Shown: positions 34,089 to 43,583 of the stretch, piece by piece
Layout: every line of letters begins with the position of its first letter
Position numbering within the stretch: position 1 is the first letter of the stretch
Assembly (NCBI RefSeq): GCF_018336815.1
Contig: NZ_CP050497.1
Span: 2,046,001 to 2,110,000 of the forward strand
Direction of reading: 5' to 3'
DNA from: Treponema vincentii
Lineage (GTDB): Bacteria > Spirochaetota > Spirochaetia > Treponematales > Treponemataceae
DNA length: 64,000 nt
Position numbers and translations under genes: made by a program
Notes under the pieces: model-generated
What the model saw: only the letters and a program-made list of their open reading frames with translations
Told to the model about the DNA's origin: nothing
Databases searched by the model: none

Positions 34089-35114
34089 TCATTCATTCCA
34101 ATCACGTGCTATTTCGGTTGAAATCTCAAAACCGGTCATGTCATTGCTTTCATTAAAATGAATATAAGCAAAGTATTCATTCCAAAAAAGATGATCGCTT
34201 CCGGTTGACCATTTAATGCCGTAGTGCAGCTGGGTTATGTCTTTCGTATTTTTCGGCGGTACTAACCATAGTTTTTTATCGAATGTTTTTTGCAATGTTT
34301 CTTGTTGCAATGGAACGAGCAGCTCAACATCATCAAGACAATAACGAATTGAATTTTCTCTTGCATCGGAAATGCAGTATTCGTCAATTTTTAAATGAAT
34401 GATTTTACAATCCTCTAATACCGTATCCTTCTTTTTATGACCGTAAAGACCGATGCTCCCGATCACAAGGCCATCTTTTACAAGAAGATAATGAGCATAA
34501 GGTATAGCAGTATTATTTCTTCGGAATCCTTTTTCAACGAGAATACTCCGATCAACGGGATATTTTTTAAAAGCACCACAAGAAAGCAGTTTTTTATAAT
34601 CTCTGCCGGAAGGATTAGCCTGTTTTACATAAATATCGAATCCGTCTGCGGCTATATCGGCAACAGTTGTATGAGCAATCTTAATCTTTGTGTTGTTAAT
34701 CGTAAAAACCGGAGCCCTCACCGGAACGCTGATTATGATATATACCAAAAACATATAAAGTGAAAATATTGCGACAGCCACAAACACAAAAATACTTCTT
34801 CCGGTACGCTTTCGTGCATTAAAGAGAGCCATAACCGGAGGCAAAATAATATATGTTGCCAAATTAGAAAATCCTGAGCCTCCCTTTTTTATCACCTGTA
34901 AGGCAAATAATACCGCCCCAAGTATCGAAGATGCATATACTAAAAACTCACTGAGCGCCATTTTTGTAGTATCTGTCTGTTCATTTACTGCTTCTTCCAT
35001 CAATGATTTTCCACCGGAAACAGTTCGTTTCATATAAATATACATTCCGAAGATAACCGCTAAAAAAATAAGTCCTGAAACGGAAAGCAGTAAAATAAAA
35101 ATTAATCTTCCCAA
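34089..35114 (-). CDS. membrane protein with large soluble tail
   Basis: 341 residues, ATG 35114. Four membrane helices lie in the first 140 residues (LIFILLLSVSGLIFLAVIFG; VYASSILGAVLFALQVI; LATYIILPPVMALFNA; IFVFVAVAIFSLYMFLVYII). The remaining ~200 residues are mixed alpha/beta (GSIGLYGHKKKDTVLEDCKI; HLKIDEYCISDARENSIRYC). No family is recognised. It lies alone between the formylglycine-fold gene (convergent) and the ankyrin gene. Confidence 0.65.
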   Translation of the reverse strand: MGRLIFILLLSVSGLIFLAVIFGMYIYMKRTVSGGKSLMEEAVNEQTDTTKMALSEFLVYASSILGAVLFALQVIKKGGSGFSNLATYIILPPVMALFNARKRTGRSIFVFVAVAIFSLYMFLVYIIISVPVRAPVFTINNTKIKIAHTTVADIAADGFDIYVKQANPSGRDYKKLLSCGAFKKYPVDRSILVEKGFRRNNTAIPYAHYLLVKDGLVIGSIGLYGHKKKDTVLEDCKIIHLKIDEYCISDARENSIRYCLDDVELLVPLQQETLQKTFDKKLWLVPPKNTKDITQLHYGIKWSTGSDHLFWNEYFAYIHFNESNDMTGFEISTEIARDWNE

Positions 35115-35195
35115 TCTATCGTCTCCTCATCTATATTATAGAAATATCTGTCTATGCGTTTTATATTCATTAAGCTTTTTTCTCATTATCGGTCA

Positions 35196-36261
35196 TTATT
35201 CCAAAATCAGGTTCATATATTTTTTCATATCCTCTATAAAATCATCAAAGACTGCCAAATCGATGAGCTCTTCATGTTCCATATCATAGCTTGCAATCTT
35301 TTTTGTTTTCGGGTTCCATACAATATAAATATGACTGTAATCTCCGAGAGAGCGGGAAAGTCTTAATAATTTTTGTCTGCCGAATTTAAACGGAATAGTA
35401 TCAATCAGTTTGAAGAACTCAAGATATCCAAAGTCGGAATCCTCTAAATCAAAGTGTAGGTTTTCACCGGTTAAAAATTCAATTATTTTCTTTGGCAATT
35501 TATACAGTTTTAATTCATCCAATTTATTTTGCGTTTGATGAAACTCGGGAGGCTCTAATGATTTAAAATATTTTGCCATTTCCTCATCGCCTTTTTCCAA
35601 AGCTATGCTATATGGACGCATTCCGTCTTTTTTCGGCAATCGTAACATCCGCTCCATGCTTTACTAAAAATGTACACATTTCCAAATCAACATATCTTGC
35701 AGCTACACACAACGGAGTCGATTGATCGGAATATACCATGTCGGACTTATTGTAATTAATATCTGCTCCATGTTCAATTAGAAATTCCAGAGTTTTATAA
35801 TTACGGTCAGAAACCGCGTGGCGTAAGAGCTGTCCGCCGTATTGAGCTGCGCTATGCCCAAGTTCTTGTATAATCGAAAAATTATCAAAGCGTTTACCAT
35901 AGTACGCTTCTAAAAAAGCTTCCGAACCTACGTTGTTCGTTACATCTATCTTTGCTCCATGGGAAACAAGATACCTTATTACCTCTTCATTACAATATCT
36001 CACTGCGAGAAGAAAACTTGGATGCTCCTTTGCATTAAGGTTTGCTCCTTTTTCCGTCAGCCATTTTATAGATTGAAATTTTTCCATTATCAATGCAAAA
36101 TCCAAAGGTGAGAGAGCGGTGTATTTGCCTACTCTGATTTCTTTATTAAGCTTCCATCCCTTTAATAGATGTTCTTCCAATGTAGAAATATTTTCATTTA
36201 GTACATCATTTAAAATTTGCGGTATAGATTCAAATTTTCCGATGTTTCCGATTGTTATCAT
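35196..36261 (-). CDS. ankyrin-repeat protein with SUKH-like tail, frameshifted at an A6 run
   Basis: Frame one starts at ATG 36261 and holds four to five ankyrin repeats (GKYTALSPLDFALIMEKFQS; AVRYCNEEVIRYLVSHGAKI; DQSTPLCVAARYVDLEMCTF). It ends at 35608, while the second frame continues with KKDGMRPYSIALEKGDEEMA. With five A instead of six (T6 at 35628-35633) the join reads TIAEKDGMRPYSIALEKGD, completing the last repeat; total ~354 residues. The final ~120 residues (FFKLIDTIPFKFGRQKLLRL, then YIVWNPKTKKIASYDMEHEE) resemble a SUKH-type immunity domain. Confidence 0.7.
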
Positions 36262-36372
36262 ACTTAAATCCTTGTTTACCTATTTCTCGAAGTGTTAAGC
36301 ACCTCTCTTTTAATCTTTAAATAATTCATATATTTCTCTCTCATATACAGTATTGGCATCGTGTGTTAAAAA

Positions 36373-37647
36373 TTAATTTTTCAAACATCCTATAGGCACT
36401 ATAAAAATACCATCCTCTCGTTTATATGCAAACTCACCTATTCCAATAACTATCAGCAAAAAAGAAGGAGCAGGCATTTTTGATGTATCAATTTTATTCG
36501 ACAGCGATTTTAAGTTTTCTGCTGCATCTTCAATAAATGTTTGTCCTCCCAGTTTAATTTCTACTAAACCATATCTGCCATTTTTCAGATGAATTACCGT
36601 ATCACATTCCAAACCTGATTTATCCCTATAATGTAAAACATTACCTCCAATACTTTCTGCATATACTCGAAGATCTCTGACACATAGTGTTTCAAATAGC
36701 AGCCCCATTGTGTTTAAATCATTAATCAAATCTTTCGGTCCAATTCCAAGAGCGGCTACTGCTATTGAAGGATCTACATAGTATCTTGTATCGGAAGTTC
36801 TGATTGATGTTTTTGATCTTAAATTAGGATTCCACGCAGGCATATCTTCGACCACAAAAATATTTTTTAGTGCATTAATATAGGATGCGATGGTATCTTC
36901 ATTCAAAGACTCCGTATCATTTGAAATTATATCATCCCTCAGCATAGTGTTGGAAATTTGCGTTCCTTGATTTCTTGCAAAAGACCTCATCAATCTTTTT
37001 ACTCTTTCCGGATTTTTACTCACACCATCAGCTCTATTAATATCGGATTTTATGACTGCTTCATAGTAATCTTCAGCTTGGAGTAATGCCGGTTTTTCCT
37101 TCATTCCAACGGCATGCGGCCACCCGCCTCTGCAAATTAAAAAAGCCAATTTTTCTATGCTTAAATTATTCATACCGTCTATCACACTAGGATTTTCAAA
37201 AAGCTGATTTAAACTTACTTCTCCTGTTGAATCTCCTGATTCAAATAAAGACATTGGCCTCATCATTAACCATGTAAAACGTCCTGTTCCCGAATGAGTT
37301 ATTTCTTTTGATTCTATCGGTACTGCCGAACCTGTAAGTATAAATTGACCTTCTTCACCTCTTGTATCAACCTCATATCTTGCTGCATCCCATAGCTTTG
37401 GTGCTATCTGCCATTCGTCAATAAGCCTTGGGGCATTACCTTTTAGCAATCTTCCGGGATCTATTTCAGACATTTGGATATTTGTTTCTCTTTTGCTTGG
37501 CTCATCCATTCTCAATATACTGCCTGCAACTTGCATTGCCGTTGTCGTTTTTCCGCACCATTTAGGGCCTTCAATAACAACAGCTCCTTTTGACTCAAGT
37601 TTGTCTTTTAACATATCGTCTACTATGCGGGCTCTATATTCTTTCAT
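36373..37647 (-). CDS. AAA_14/DUF4143 ATPase
   Basis: 424 residues, ATG 37647. The N-terminal AAA+ module shows Walker A EGPKWCGKTTTA and Walker B PRLIDEWQ, with a sensor stretch QFILTGSAVP. The C-terminal DUF4143 domain follows (NTMGLLFETLCVRDLRVYAE; LHYRDKSGLECDTVIHLKNG; YGLVEIKLGG), which carries PD-(D/E)XK-like residues (E...D...EIK). Members are of unknown function, widespread, and possibly linked to defence or stress. Three 14-bp iterons lie just upstream, suggesting regulation by its own product or a partner. Confidence 0.88.
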   Translation of the reverse strand: MKEYRARIVDDMLKDKLESKGAVVIEGPKWCGKTTTAMQVAGSILRMDEPSKRETNIQMSEIDPGRLLKGNAPRLIDEWQIAPKLWDAARYEVDTRGEEGQFILTGSAVPIESKEITHSGTGRFTWLMMRPMSLFESGDSTGEVSLNQLFENPSVIDGMNNLSIEKLAFLICRGGWPHAVGMKEKPALLQAEDYYEAVIKSDINRADGVSKNPERVKRLMRSFARNQGTQISNTMLRDDIISNDTESLNEDTIASYINALKNIFVVEDMPAWNPNLRSKTSIRTSDTRYYVDPSIAVAALGIGPKDLINDLNTMGLLFETLCVRDLRVYAESIGGNVLHYRDKSGLECDTVIHLKNGRYGLVEIKLGGQTFIEDAAENLKSLSNKIDTSKMPAPSFLLIVIGIGEFAYKREDGIFIVPIGCLKN

Positions 37648-37680
37648 TAAACTTTACCTCTGCATATATTATGTCGTTTT

Positions 37681-37740
37681 TTTCGGCGTTTTGGCAATAT
37701 TTCTTTCGTCGTTTTGGTTGAAAATCTTTCGGCGTTTTGG
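37681..37740 (-). promoter_or_regulatory. three 14-bp iterons with exact 23-bp period
   Basis: TTTCGGCGTTTTGG (37681-37694), TTTCGTCGTTTTGG (37704-37717) and TTTCGGCGTTTTGG (37727-37740) on the + strand start exactly 23 bases apart, about two helix turns. They lie 34-93 bases upstream of the DUF4143 ATPase start, overlapping the expected promoter. Such spacing fits cooperative binding of a regulator on one DNA face. Confidence 0.75.
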
Positions 37741-37808
37741 CAGTTATTTTACATTCCATTCAAGTAACGGAGGTGGTTGTTTTAAGTAATTTGAGTGATT
37801 CGGTTGTT

Positions 37809-39143
37809 TTATTTTATTACAATCCATTTTCCGTCACGTTTTGAACCAATCCTTTCTATTATGTTTTTTTCTTGTAAAGTTTTAAAAGTCCTTTCAATTG
37901 TTCTTTTGGAAACTTCTATTTTTTTCTGCAAGATCAGCGGAAGTATAGCTTGGTTTTTCTCTTAACAGTTCAATTACTCTTTTCTCTGTTTTATTCAAAC
38001 CGACATTCAAACCGACATTCAAACCGACATTTTTATTTGTCAACACAGCCGTAACTTCTTTTTCAAATGGAATTATGCAGCGGATATAGTTACTTTCAAT
38101 TTCAAAAACTTTTTTTCCATACTTCTCGACAATTGTCGGGATTCCATGCCCCGTATGTTCTGTCAGACCCATAGTTAGAAAAATTCTCATCAATGTTGCA
38201 TTTCTCGGTTTACTGATACCCTCGAAAAATTGTTTCTTAGTTAAGCCGTTTGGAAGACCTCCGTGTGACAATATTTCAAGTCTGTCGTTATACATAGATA
38301 TTTGCGGTTCGGTAACCAGCCAATCATTATGAACTAGAGCATTTAATATGGCCTCATTTACACAGTCATAATCAAATAAATAGGTATCTTTTCTAGGTCT
38401 AACTGTTGTATTTGAAATACAGATATTTTCAGCTTGTAATCTATTTTTTATTTTGCTATAAGTTGTTAAAAGGCAGCCATAGCCATAGTCGCTTCTTTCA
38501 GAAATTGAAGCTTTGTTTTTCCCTTGAAATTTTACAAATATAAAAGGGATATTATTTTTATCCGATAATAGTTCAGCTAATAAATTGTATTCTCCGATTT
38601 CATTCCGTAAGTTCAAATTACTTTCAAAGGTCTTATCTTCCAGATGATAACCTTTCTCAGAATAGTATATTTTGAGCTCCCTAAAAGATAATTCTTTTGA
38701 ATTTGATTTTTTCTTAATCATGTATTCTCTATCAATAAATTTCTGTTCATATCTTATTTTTATCTGTTCCGGAGTCATTTCTTTGCAAGTTGTTCCTATC
38801 CTTATCGAACATCCGGTAGAAGAAAACCCATACTTCTTTTGGCAATAAATATGGTTTTTGCCTTTATTAATGTGAATTACAATGATTGGTTTTTCATCAT
38901 CAAATTTTATCTCTGATTTTATTTCGTCTTGCGGATTCGGCTCTATTTGTGATGTAATAATATCGGATATTTTCCTAAGCACTTCATCACTTTTATTTAC
39001 ACCAACTACAATACCATTATCTTTCACTCCAACAAAAAAATTGTCCCGCCGTCTCCATTAAGAAAAGATACTATTTCTTTTACAATCGTCTCCCTATATT
39101 TTTCTTTTAACTCTATTTTTTCCGATTCAATGTATTTATTCAT
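37809..39143 (-). CDS. AlbA_2/RecG-C-like regulator, frameshifted at both ends
   Basis: The core frame (37894-39027) contains the AlbA_2 (Slfn-like) region (IVVGVNKSDEVLRKISDIIT; GCSIRIGTTCKEMTPEQI), an ATPase-like C-domain (VNEAILNALVHNDW; MYNDRLEILSHGGLPNGL; GLTEHTGHGIPTIVEKYG) and a spacer with tandem NVGL. The N-terminus lies in another frame from ATG 39143 (NKYIESEKIELKEKYRETIV), restored by one more T at 39034-39040. The C-terminal winged helix (IEVSKRTIERTFKTLQEKNI) is restored by one A fewer at 37919-37925. Restored length ~444. These proteins are DNA-binding regulators, sometimes in defence loci. Confidence 0.75.
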
Positions 39144-39156
39144 TTTTGTTATCCTT

Positions 39157-39182
39157 CTGATATGGTAATTATAGCATATCAG
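39157..39182 (-). promoter_or_regulatory. -10 box enclosed by an inverted repeat
   Basis: CTGATATG (39157-39164) and CATATCAG (39175-39182) form an 8-bp dyad that encloses TATAAT on the minus strand (39168-39173). It lies 14-39 bases before the AlbA/RecG-like start, so a bound regulator would block the promoter; autoregulation is plausible. Confidence 0.6.
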
Positions 39183-39343
39183 TAATATTTATAAAATACA
39201 AACGCGTTTAACACCTTAATTTTAAATTATATTAAACATTTGAATGTACATTAAATTTATAAATATCGTCTTCATTATCACATTTTATCAAATTATTATT
39301 TATGTTGTTAATTCTCCGATATAGTGCATTATCATTTTCTCCG

Positions 39344-40009
39344 TTATTTCTTTTCTCCGATAAAATCAATTACATCTGACCAACCTTCATCTTTTGCATC
39401 ATAAGCCCAGCGTTTATCCGTCAAGGCTTCAAGAGCATCAATGCTTTTATGTAAAGCCTCAGACATTTCTTTTCTTTTATCTGCAGGAATCGAATTTAAA
39501 TATGTATCGCTTATTCGTGCGGAGGATTTAATACCCCGACGCTCTGCGTCGTAACAAAGGGTATTAAAGCCGACTGCAACCACCTTATGAGAACAACATA
39601 CCCCGACGCTTGCGTCGGGGGTGTTGATTTTGAATCTGACATTTTGAAGAAAATTGACCGTATCTACATAGGTGCTCGAATCTTCAAAAACCGTATTTTC
39701 AGGGAAACATTTTATCACGTTTTCAAAGGCTGTTTTCATATCGGATAATTTTAATGCTGCCAATGTGTCGGGAACATAACGGATAAGCTGCGGGTAGTTA
39801 CAGATAAATTCCCACCAACCGTCACCCTTCCAATTTCCTATGATGTTAACGGCAATATGAAAAAGAAATAAGTCTTCATCGGTTTGATTTTTAATTTCTT
39901 CTATTTCTCCGATTTCCCATAGTTTATCCGACACTTCCGCAAAGAAACTTTCATTAAAATTTTTTTGATTTTTAATTAATTCTTTCAATGTAAGCATTTT
40001 ATTTCTCAT
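39344..40009 (-). CDS. DUF4375/DMP19-like protein carrying an in-frame repeat insertion
   Basis: 221 residues, ATG 40009 (ATG 39997 possible). The helical N-terminal part with FHIAVNIIGNWKGDGWWEFI and DTLAALKLSDMKTAFENVIK resembles the DUF4375/DMP19 pattern (family call tentative). After NVRFKI the sequence enters the AAT-flanked repeat and encodes 38 extra residues (NTPDASVGVCCSHKVVAVGF...) before returning to ISDTYLNSIPADKRKEMS and a normal helical C-terminus. Removing 114 bp restores NVRFKISDTYLNS exactly. So the insertion lengthens the protein without breaking it. Confidence 0.8.
   Translation of the reverse strand: MRNKMLTLKELIKNQKNFNESFFAEVSDKLWEIGEIEEIKNQTDEDLFLFHIAVNIIGNWKGDGWWEFICNYPQLIRYVPDTLAALKLSDMKTAFENVIKCFPENTVFEDSSTYVDTVNFLQNVRFKINTPDASVGVCCSHKVVAVGFNTLCYDAERRGIKSSARISDTYLNSIPADKRKEMSEALHKSIDALEALTDKRWAYDAKDEGWSDVIDFIGEKK
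39516..39626 (-). repeat. AAT-flanked hairpin repeat, copy 4 (111 bp), in frame in a gene
   Basis: On the minus strand it begins CAACACCCCCGACGCAAGCG and ends TCCTCCGCACG, flanked by AAT on both sides (ATT at 39513-39515 and 39627-39629 on the + strand). It lacks hairpin B. Element plus one AAT is 114 bp, a multiple of three, and the frame read through it has no stop. Confidence 0.93.
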
Positions 40010-40015
40010 GTTTTG

Positions 40016-40568
40016 CTACTTCGAAACATCAAATCCCAGTCTCTTTAAATTGTTCATTTGTTTTTGTTGATGTTCTGCCGTGCCGGCTCCGGTTAGAACG
40101 TCGCTGTAAATTTCACTTGCGGGCCAATCATCGTAATAATTATTGAGGAACTGCGGGACTTTTTCGTACATAGGTTGAATGATTGAAATAAAGCCCTGTT
40201 TAAGGCATTGAATATAAGTTTTTTCATCAAGTATTTCAGTATGGCCGTATTTGTCAAATGAAGTTCGGCGGTTGAGGGCACCTTCAATGTCCCAAGGTGT
40301 AAATACAACTAAATGCAGAGGTCGGCTCCAGCGCTCAATATCCGTTTTATCGGGCGAAGGAAAAAGCTTTTTTCCAAAATCCTCGTTTTACTGCATAGCT
40401 GCCGATAGAAATATACAGGCGGTACGGTGTATCCTCAAATGCTTCTTCTGATATTTCACCGGAAACAGGTTCGAATACTCCGTATAAATCACAATTTAAA
40501 AGGCGGGCATAATAGGATTTTTCGCCTGCATCTATTTCGTAAATTGCGCCAAGTTCGTATCGTGCCAT
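40016..40568 (-). CDS. immunity-like protein, frameshifted at an A6 run
   Basis: Frame one from ATG 40568 reads MARYELGAIYEIDAGEKSYY...KRGFWKKA and stops at 40347. The adjacent frame continues with LFPSPDKTDIERWSRPLHLV to TAG 40016. With five A instead of six (T6 at 40368-40373) the join reads GFWKKLFPSPDKTDIERW, giving ~183 residues. The N-terminal 'G.iyeI..gek.Yyarll' pattern resembles Imm26-type immunity proteins (tentative). It ends 6 bases before the DUF4375-like gene, so the two form an operon. Confidence 0.65.
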
Positions 40569-40735
40569 TTTATGTCTTCTTTTAAAGTATTTATTTCTTT
40601 TGCCATGTAAAAAGCCCTTCACCAATTAAATATTGTTTATATTATATCATTTTTAATCGGAATTTTCTATCCGTATAGAGGCGGTTATTTTTACGAGCCG
40701 GCTGTAACAAAAGTTTGTAAGAAACTCCCGCACAC

Positions 40736-40782
40736 AAAAAAACCGCCCCCGAAGCCGAAGTTTTCTCCAACTTGAGAGCGGT
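40736..40782 (-). terminator. rho-independent-type terminator of the BspA-like gene
   Basis: On the minus strand ACCGC (40778-40782) and GCGGT (40742-40746) close a GC-rich loop containing further complementarity (AAGTT/AACTT, CGGCTTCG), followed by seven T (40736-40742). It lies about 60 bases after the lipoprotein stop. Confidence 0.7.
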
Positions 40783-40840
40783 CGATTTAATTGTTAATTT
40801 GTAATGTGTAATTTGTAATTAAATTATCCATTACCAATTT

Positions 40841-43333
40841 CTAAAACCCCACAATCGTGCCGAAGTCTTTCCAGCCTTCTGCGGCTTGGTAGAGAGCTTT
40901 GGAGCCGGCGGGCACTTTAAGCGTTGCGGAACTGATGGGCGTATCTTCAAACACGTGGCCGCTTGCCGTAATAGCCGGCGGGGTTGTCGCTCTGCACGTT
41001 ACCGTTGTCAGGGCACCACAGTTGTAAAAACATGCCCAGCCCAACTTAGTAAGCTGTGACGGCAAATCTACCGTCTGCAGCTGAGAACAGTCCTTAATCC
41101 CTGAAATCTCCGTTATCCTTTGCGGTACGGTAAGTGAAGTGATTGCTATACCTTCCAGTGCACGAAATCCCAGATATTCAAGCGAATCAGGCAGCGTAAG
41201 ATTTTGCACGTTTGTGCAGTAGGAAATCGCTTCTTGTTCAATACGCTTTAAGCCGTCAGGCAGCCTTATGGTTTGCAGTGCGGAAACACCTCCAAAAGAA
41301 TCTTTTGCCAATGTCTTTACGCTTAAAGGAACCTCGTAATCAGTGCCCGGTTTACCCTTCGGATACCAGCGCAGTATGCTTTTATCGCCGTTAAAGATAA
41401 CGCCGTCTACTGAAGAAAGGTAGGTGTTATCGGCTGCGACCGTTACGCTTTGCAGCGTATCTCCCCATCTGAAGGGAGCTTCTATATCCGTTACCGTGTA
41501 GGTTTCGCCGTCGTGGATAACTTCTTTGGGTATGGCAAGCGTTGTTCCCGTGTAGGCCGTGTAATTCCCTGAATCAGTATTGGCGGTTACGCTCACCTTT
41601 AGAGCGGTTTTATCCGTTACGTGGTAGCGCACGCCGGCTTCTGCAAAGTAGTCGGGGATAAAGGCGGAAGGCTTTACGGTAATGGTACCCGAAAAGTCGG
41701 TCTGTCCGCTTAGCGTGTCGGTTACCTTTATGCGCGTTGCGCCGGCTTTGCTGAAAGTTATCTTGATGTTGCCGTGGCCGTTCAAATTCGACGTATCGAG
41801 CGTGATGATGCCCGCCGGTTCGGGAACAGCCGTGTAACTGCCCGATCCTGCCGTTACCAGTCTGTAAAGAAAAGTTTCCCCCTTATTTTTGGTAACGTCC
41901 CGCTTGTCCAGCGTGAGGTCTGCTCCCGCATATTTGAACTTTACTTTGATGTTCGCATTCGCCGTTACCGTGTGGTTGTACGTTTCGTTCGCTCCCGCTT
42001 CGGGTATGTCGCTGCCGCCGTTTGTCCACTTGTCTACGGCAAAATTGGTATCGGCGGGCGTCGCGGTAAAGACGACGGTTTTGCCCTGTTCCACTTTATT
42101 GCCCGAACTGATTTCGGCACCGTCAACTTTTGCAGTGAGCGTGCCGTGTCCGCCGTCCACGCCGAAATTGATAGTATAAAGCAGCGCCCAGTTTGCGGTA
42201 TATTCCGCATTTGCAGCGGGGAAGACCGGAGTTGAAGGCAGTGCGGGATTCCATCCTTTAAAAACGGAATCCGCTTTTACGGGATCGGCGGGAACTTCCA
42301 AAGCTGTGCCGTATTTGCCGGATTTTACGACATCGGTCGCATTGCCTGCAATGTTACCGCCTGCAAGTTTAAAGGTTACGTTCACAGTATTGCGCTCGTA
42401 ATAGAGTTCTACAACGGTACTGCCGTCGGCGGCTATCGTGCCGGCTGTCTGTACGGTTCCGTTTACTTTGGTAAGAGCGGAATTGTAGGTAAAGCCCTCG
42501 TAGACTCCGCCGGTTTTCGGCGTGTATACGACGGGGTCTCCCGATGTGCCGCTTTTATTTTCGCTTTCCGTCGGCTCTGCAGGATAGGTGCCGTCCGTTC
42601 CTTCCTGATAGTGCTTTACCGTATACGAAGCTTCGCCGGGCGGAAGCGCTTCAAAGCTCACCTTTACGGTAAGATCGGCTTGAAGATTTACCTGCGCCGT
42701 GTTGTTTCCCGCAGTTCCCGTACCCGCTTCAAACACCATTCCCGTGCCGATTATCTGCCACTCCTTTACTTTGTAACCGGGGTTGGGATTTGCCGTAAAG
42801 GTTACGGTTTTGCCCTTTTCGACTGCACCACCCGAATTGATTTCGGTGCCCCCGACTGTCGCTTTGATCGTACCGTTTGGCGTAGTGCTGTCCACGCTGA
42901 ATGTTATGCTGCACGATACGGGCACGGGCGGTGTGGGCGGAGTTCCGCCGCTTTCAAAGTTCACCTTCACGGTTACCGCCTTGGTAACAGGAAATGAATA
43001 GGAATTGTTGGTGCCGTTTACGGCCTTGCCGTCAAGCGTCCAGCCCTTTACCCGGTAGCCTGAGTTAGCTGTTGCCGTAAAGACAATCGTTTTACCCTGT
43101 TCCACCTCAGCACCCGAATTGATTTCGGTGCCGCCAACTGTCGCTTTGAGCGTGCCGTTTCCGCCGTCCACGCTGAATGTTATGGCGTGCTTAGGCTTTG
43201 GCGTAGGCGTTCCGCCTCCTCCACCATTTCCGCCTCCGCCCGCTGCATTCGGGCAGGCGGTCATTCCAAAGAGCGCAATGAGCGCTAAAACTGCGGCTGT
43301 GATGAGCGCCGCCCCTCTTTTCTTGTGTTTCAT
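40841..43333 (-). CDS. BspA-like surface lipoprotein with InlB-type and leucine-rich repeats
   Basis: 830 residues, ATG 43333 with AGGAGG upstream. The lipobox is LFGMTAC with Cys27 or so lipidated, followed by a Gly-rich linker. Residues ~45-475 contain repeated beta modules: three GxGTxKATVGGTEINSG-type repeats, a MucBP-like module (YTVKHYQEGTDGTYPAEPTE), an InlB B-repeat (VTFKLAGGNIAGNATDVVKS) and another repeat (LTAKVDGAEISSGNKVEQG). Residues ~590-815 are BspA-type leucine-rich repeats (ITEISGIKDCSQLQTVDLPS; LTKLGWACFYNCGALTTVT). Such proteins are exposed and bind host matrix or other bacteria in oral treponemes. Confidence 0.9.
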   Translation of the reverse strand: MKHKKRGAALITAAVLALIALFGMTACPNAAGGGGNGGGGGTPTPKPKHAITFSVDGGNGTLKATVGGTEINSGAEVEQGKTIVFTATANSGYRVKGWTLDGKAVNGTNNSYSFPVTKAVTVKVNFESGGTPPTPPVPVSCSITFSVDSTTPNGTIKATVGGTEINSGGAVEKGKTVTFTANPNPGYKVKEWQIIGTGMVFEAGTGTAGNNTAQVNLQADLTVKVSFEALPPGEASYTVKHYQEGTDGTYPAEPTESENKSGTSGDPVVYTPKTGGVYEGFTYNSALTKVNGTVQTAGTIAADGSTVVELYYERNTVNVTFKLAGGNIAGNATDVVKSGKYGTALEVPADPVKADSVFKGWNPALPSTPVFPAANAEYTANWALLYTINFGVDGGHGTLTAKVDGAEISSGNKVEQGKTVVFTATPADTNFAVDKWTNGGSDIPEAGANETYNHTVTANANIKVKFKYAGADLTLDKRDVTKNKGETFLYRLVTAGSGSYTAVPEPAGIITLDTSNLNGHGNIKITFSKAGATRIKVTDTLSGQTDFSGTITVKPSAFIPDYFAEAGVRYHVTDKTALKVSVTANTDSGNYTAYTGTTLAIPKEVIHDGETYTVTDIEAPFRWGDTLQSVTVAADNTYLSSVDGVIFNGDKSILRWYPKGKPGTDYEVPLSVKTLAKDSFGGVSALQTIRLPDGLKRIEQEAISYCTNVQNLTLPDSLEYLGFRALEGIAITSLTVPQRITEISGIKDCSQLQTVDLPSQLTKLGWACFYNCGALTTVTCRATTPPAITASGHVFEDTPISSATLKVPAGSKALYQAAEGWKDFGTIVGF

Positions 43334-43358
43334 AGAATAACCCTCCTTATATTTTTAA

Positions 43359-43457
43359 TTTAACCGCTAAGCACGCCAAGGACGCAAGGTGTTTTAAGAG
43401 AGGCTTTGTAAGACATTCTTTTATAATCCTTTGCGTTCTCTGCGGGCGTTGCGGTTT
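43359..43457. repeat. palindromic AACCGC-type repeat, copy 1
   Basis: TTTAACCGCTAAGCACGCCA at the left end is mirrored by TTGCGTTCTCTGCGGGCGTT...GCGGTTT at the right (to 43457). The ~99-bp unit with A/CGCAAAGG-type ends resembles the copy at 43809-43902 and the single arm at 44973. Confidence 0.6.
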
Positions 43458-43583
43458 CCTTAAACGGTGTAATGTAAAAAACGCACAAAGACAGTGCTCC
43501 TGTCCTGTGCGTGTTATTAGTTGAGGAAATTTGTGTGTGTTCTGGGTGCATTGTGCAGATTACGCGCTTATACCGCTTTGTCC

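Noticed and set aside
37681..37740. Three regular repeats as a short CRISPR array.
   Set aside because: Units are 14 bp with 9-bp spacers and lie at a promoter; no cas genes are near. No other CRISPR-like array is seen in the window.
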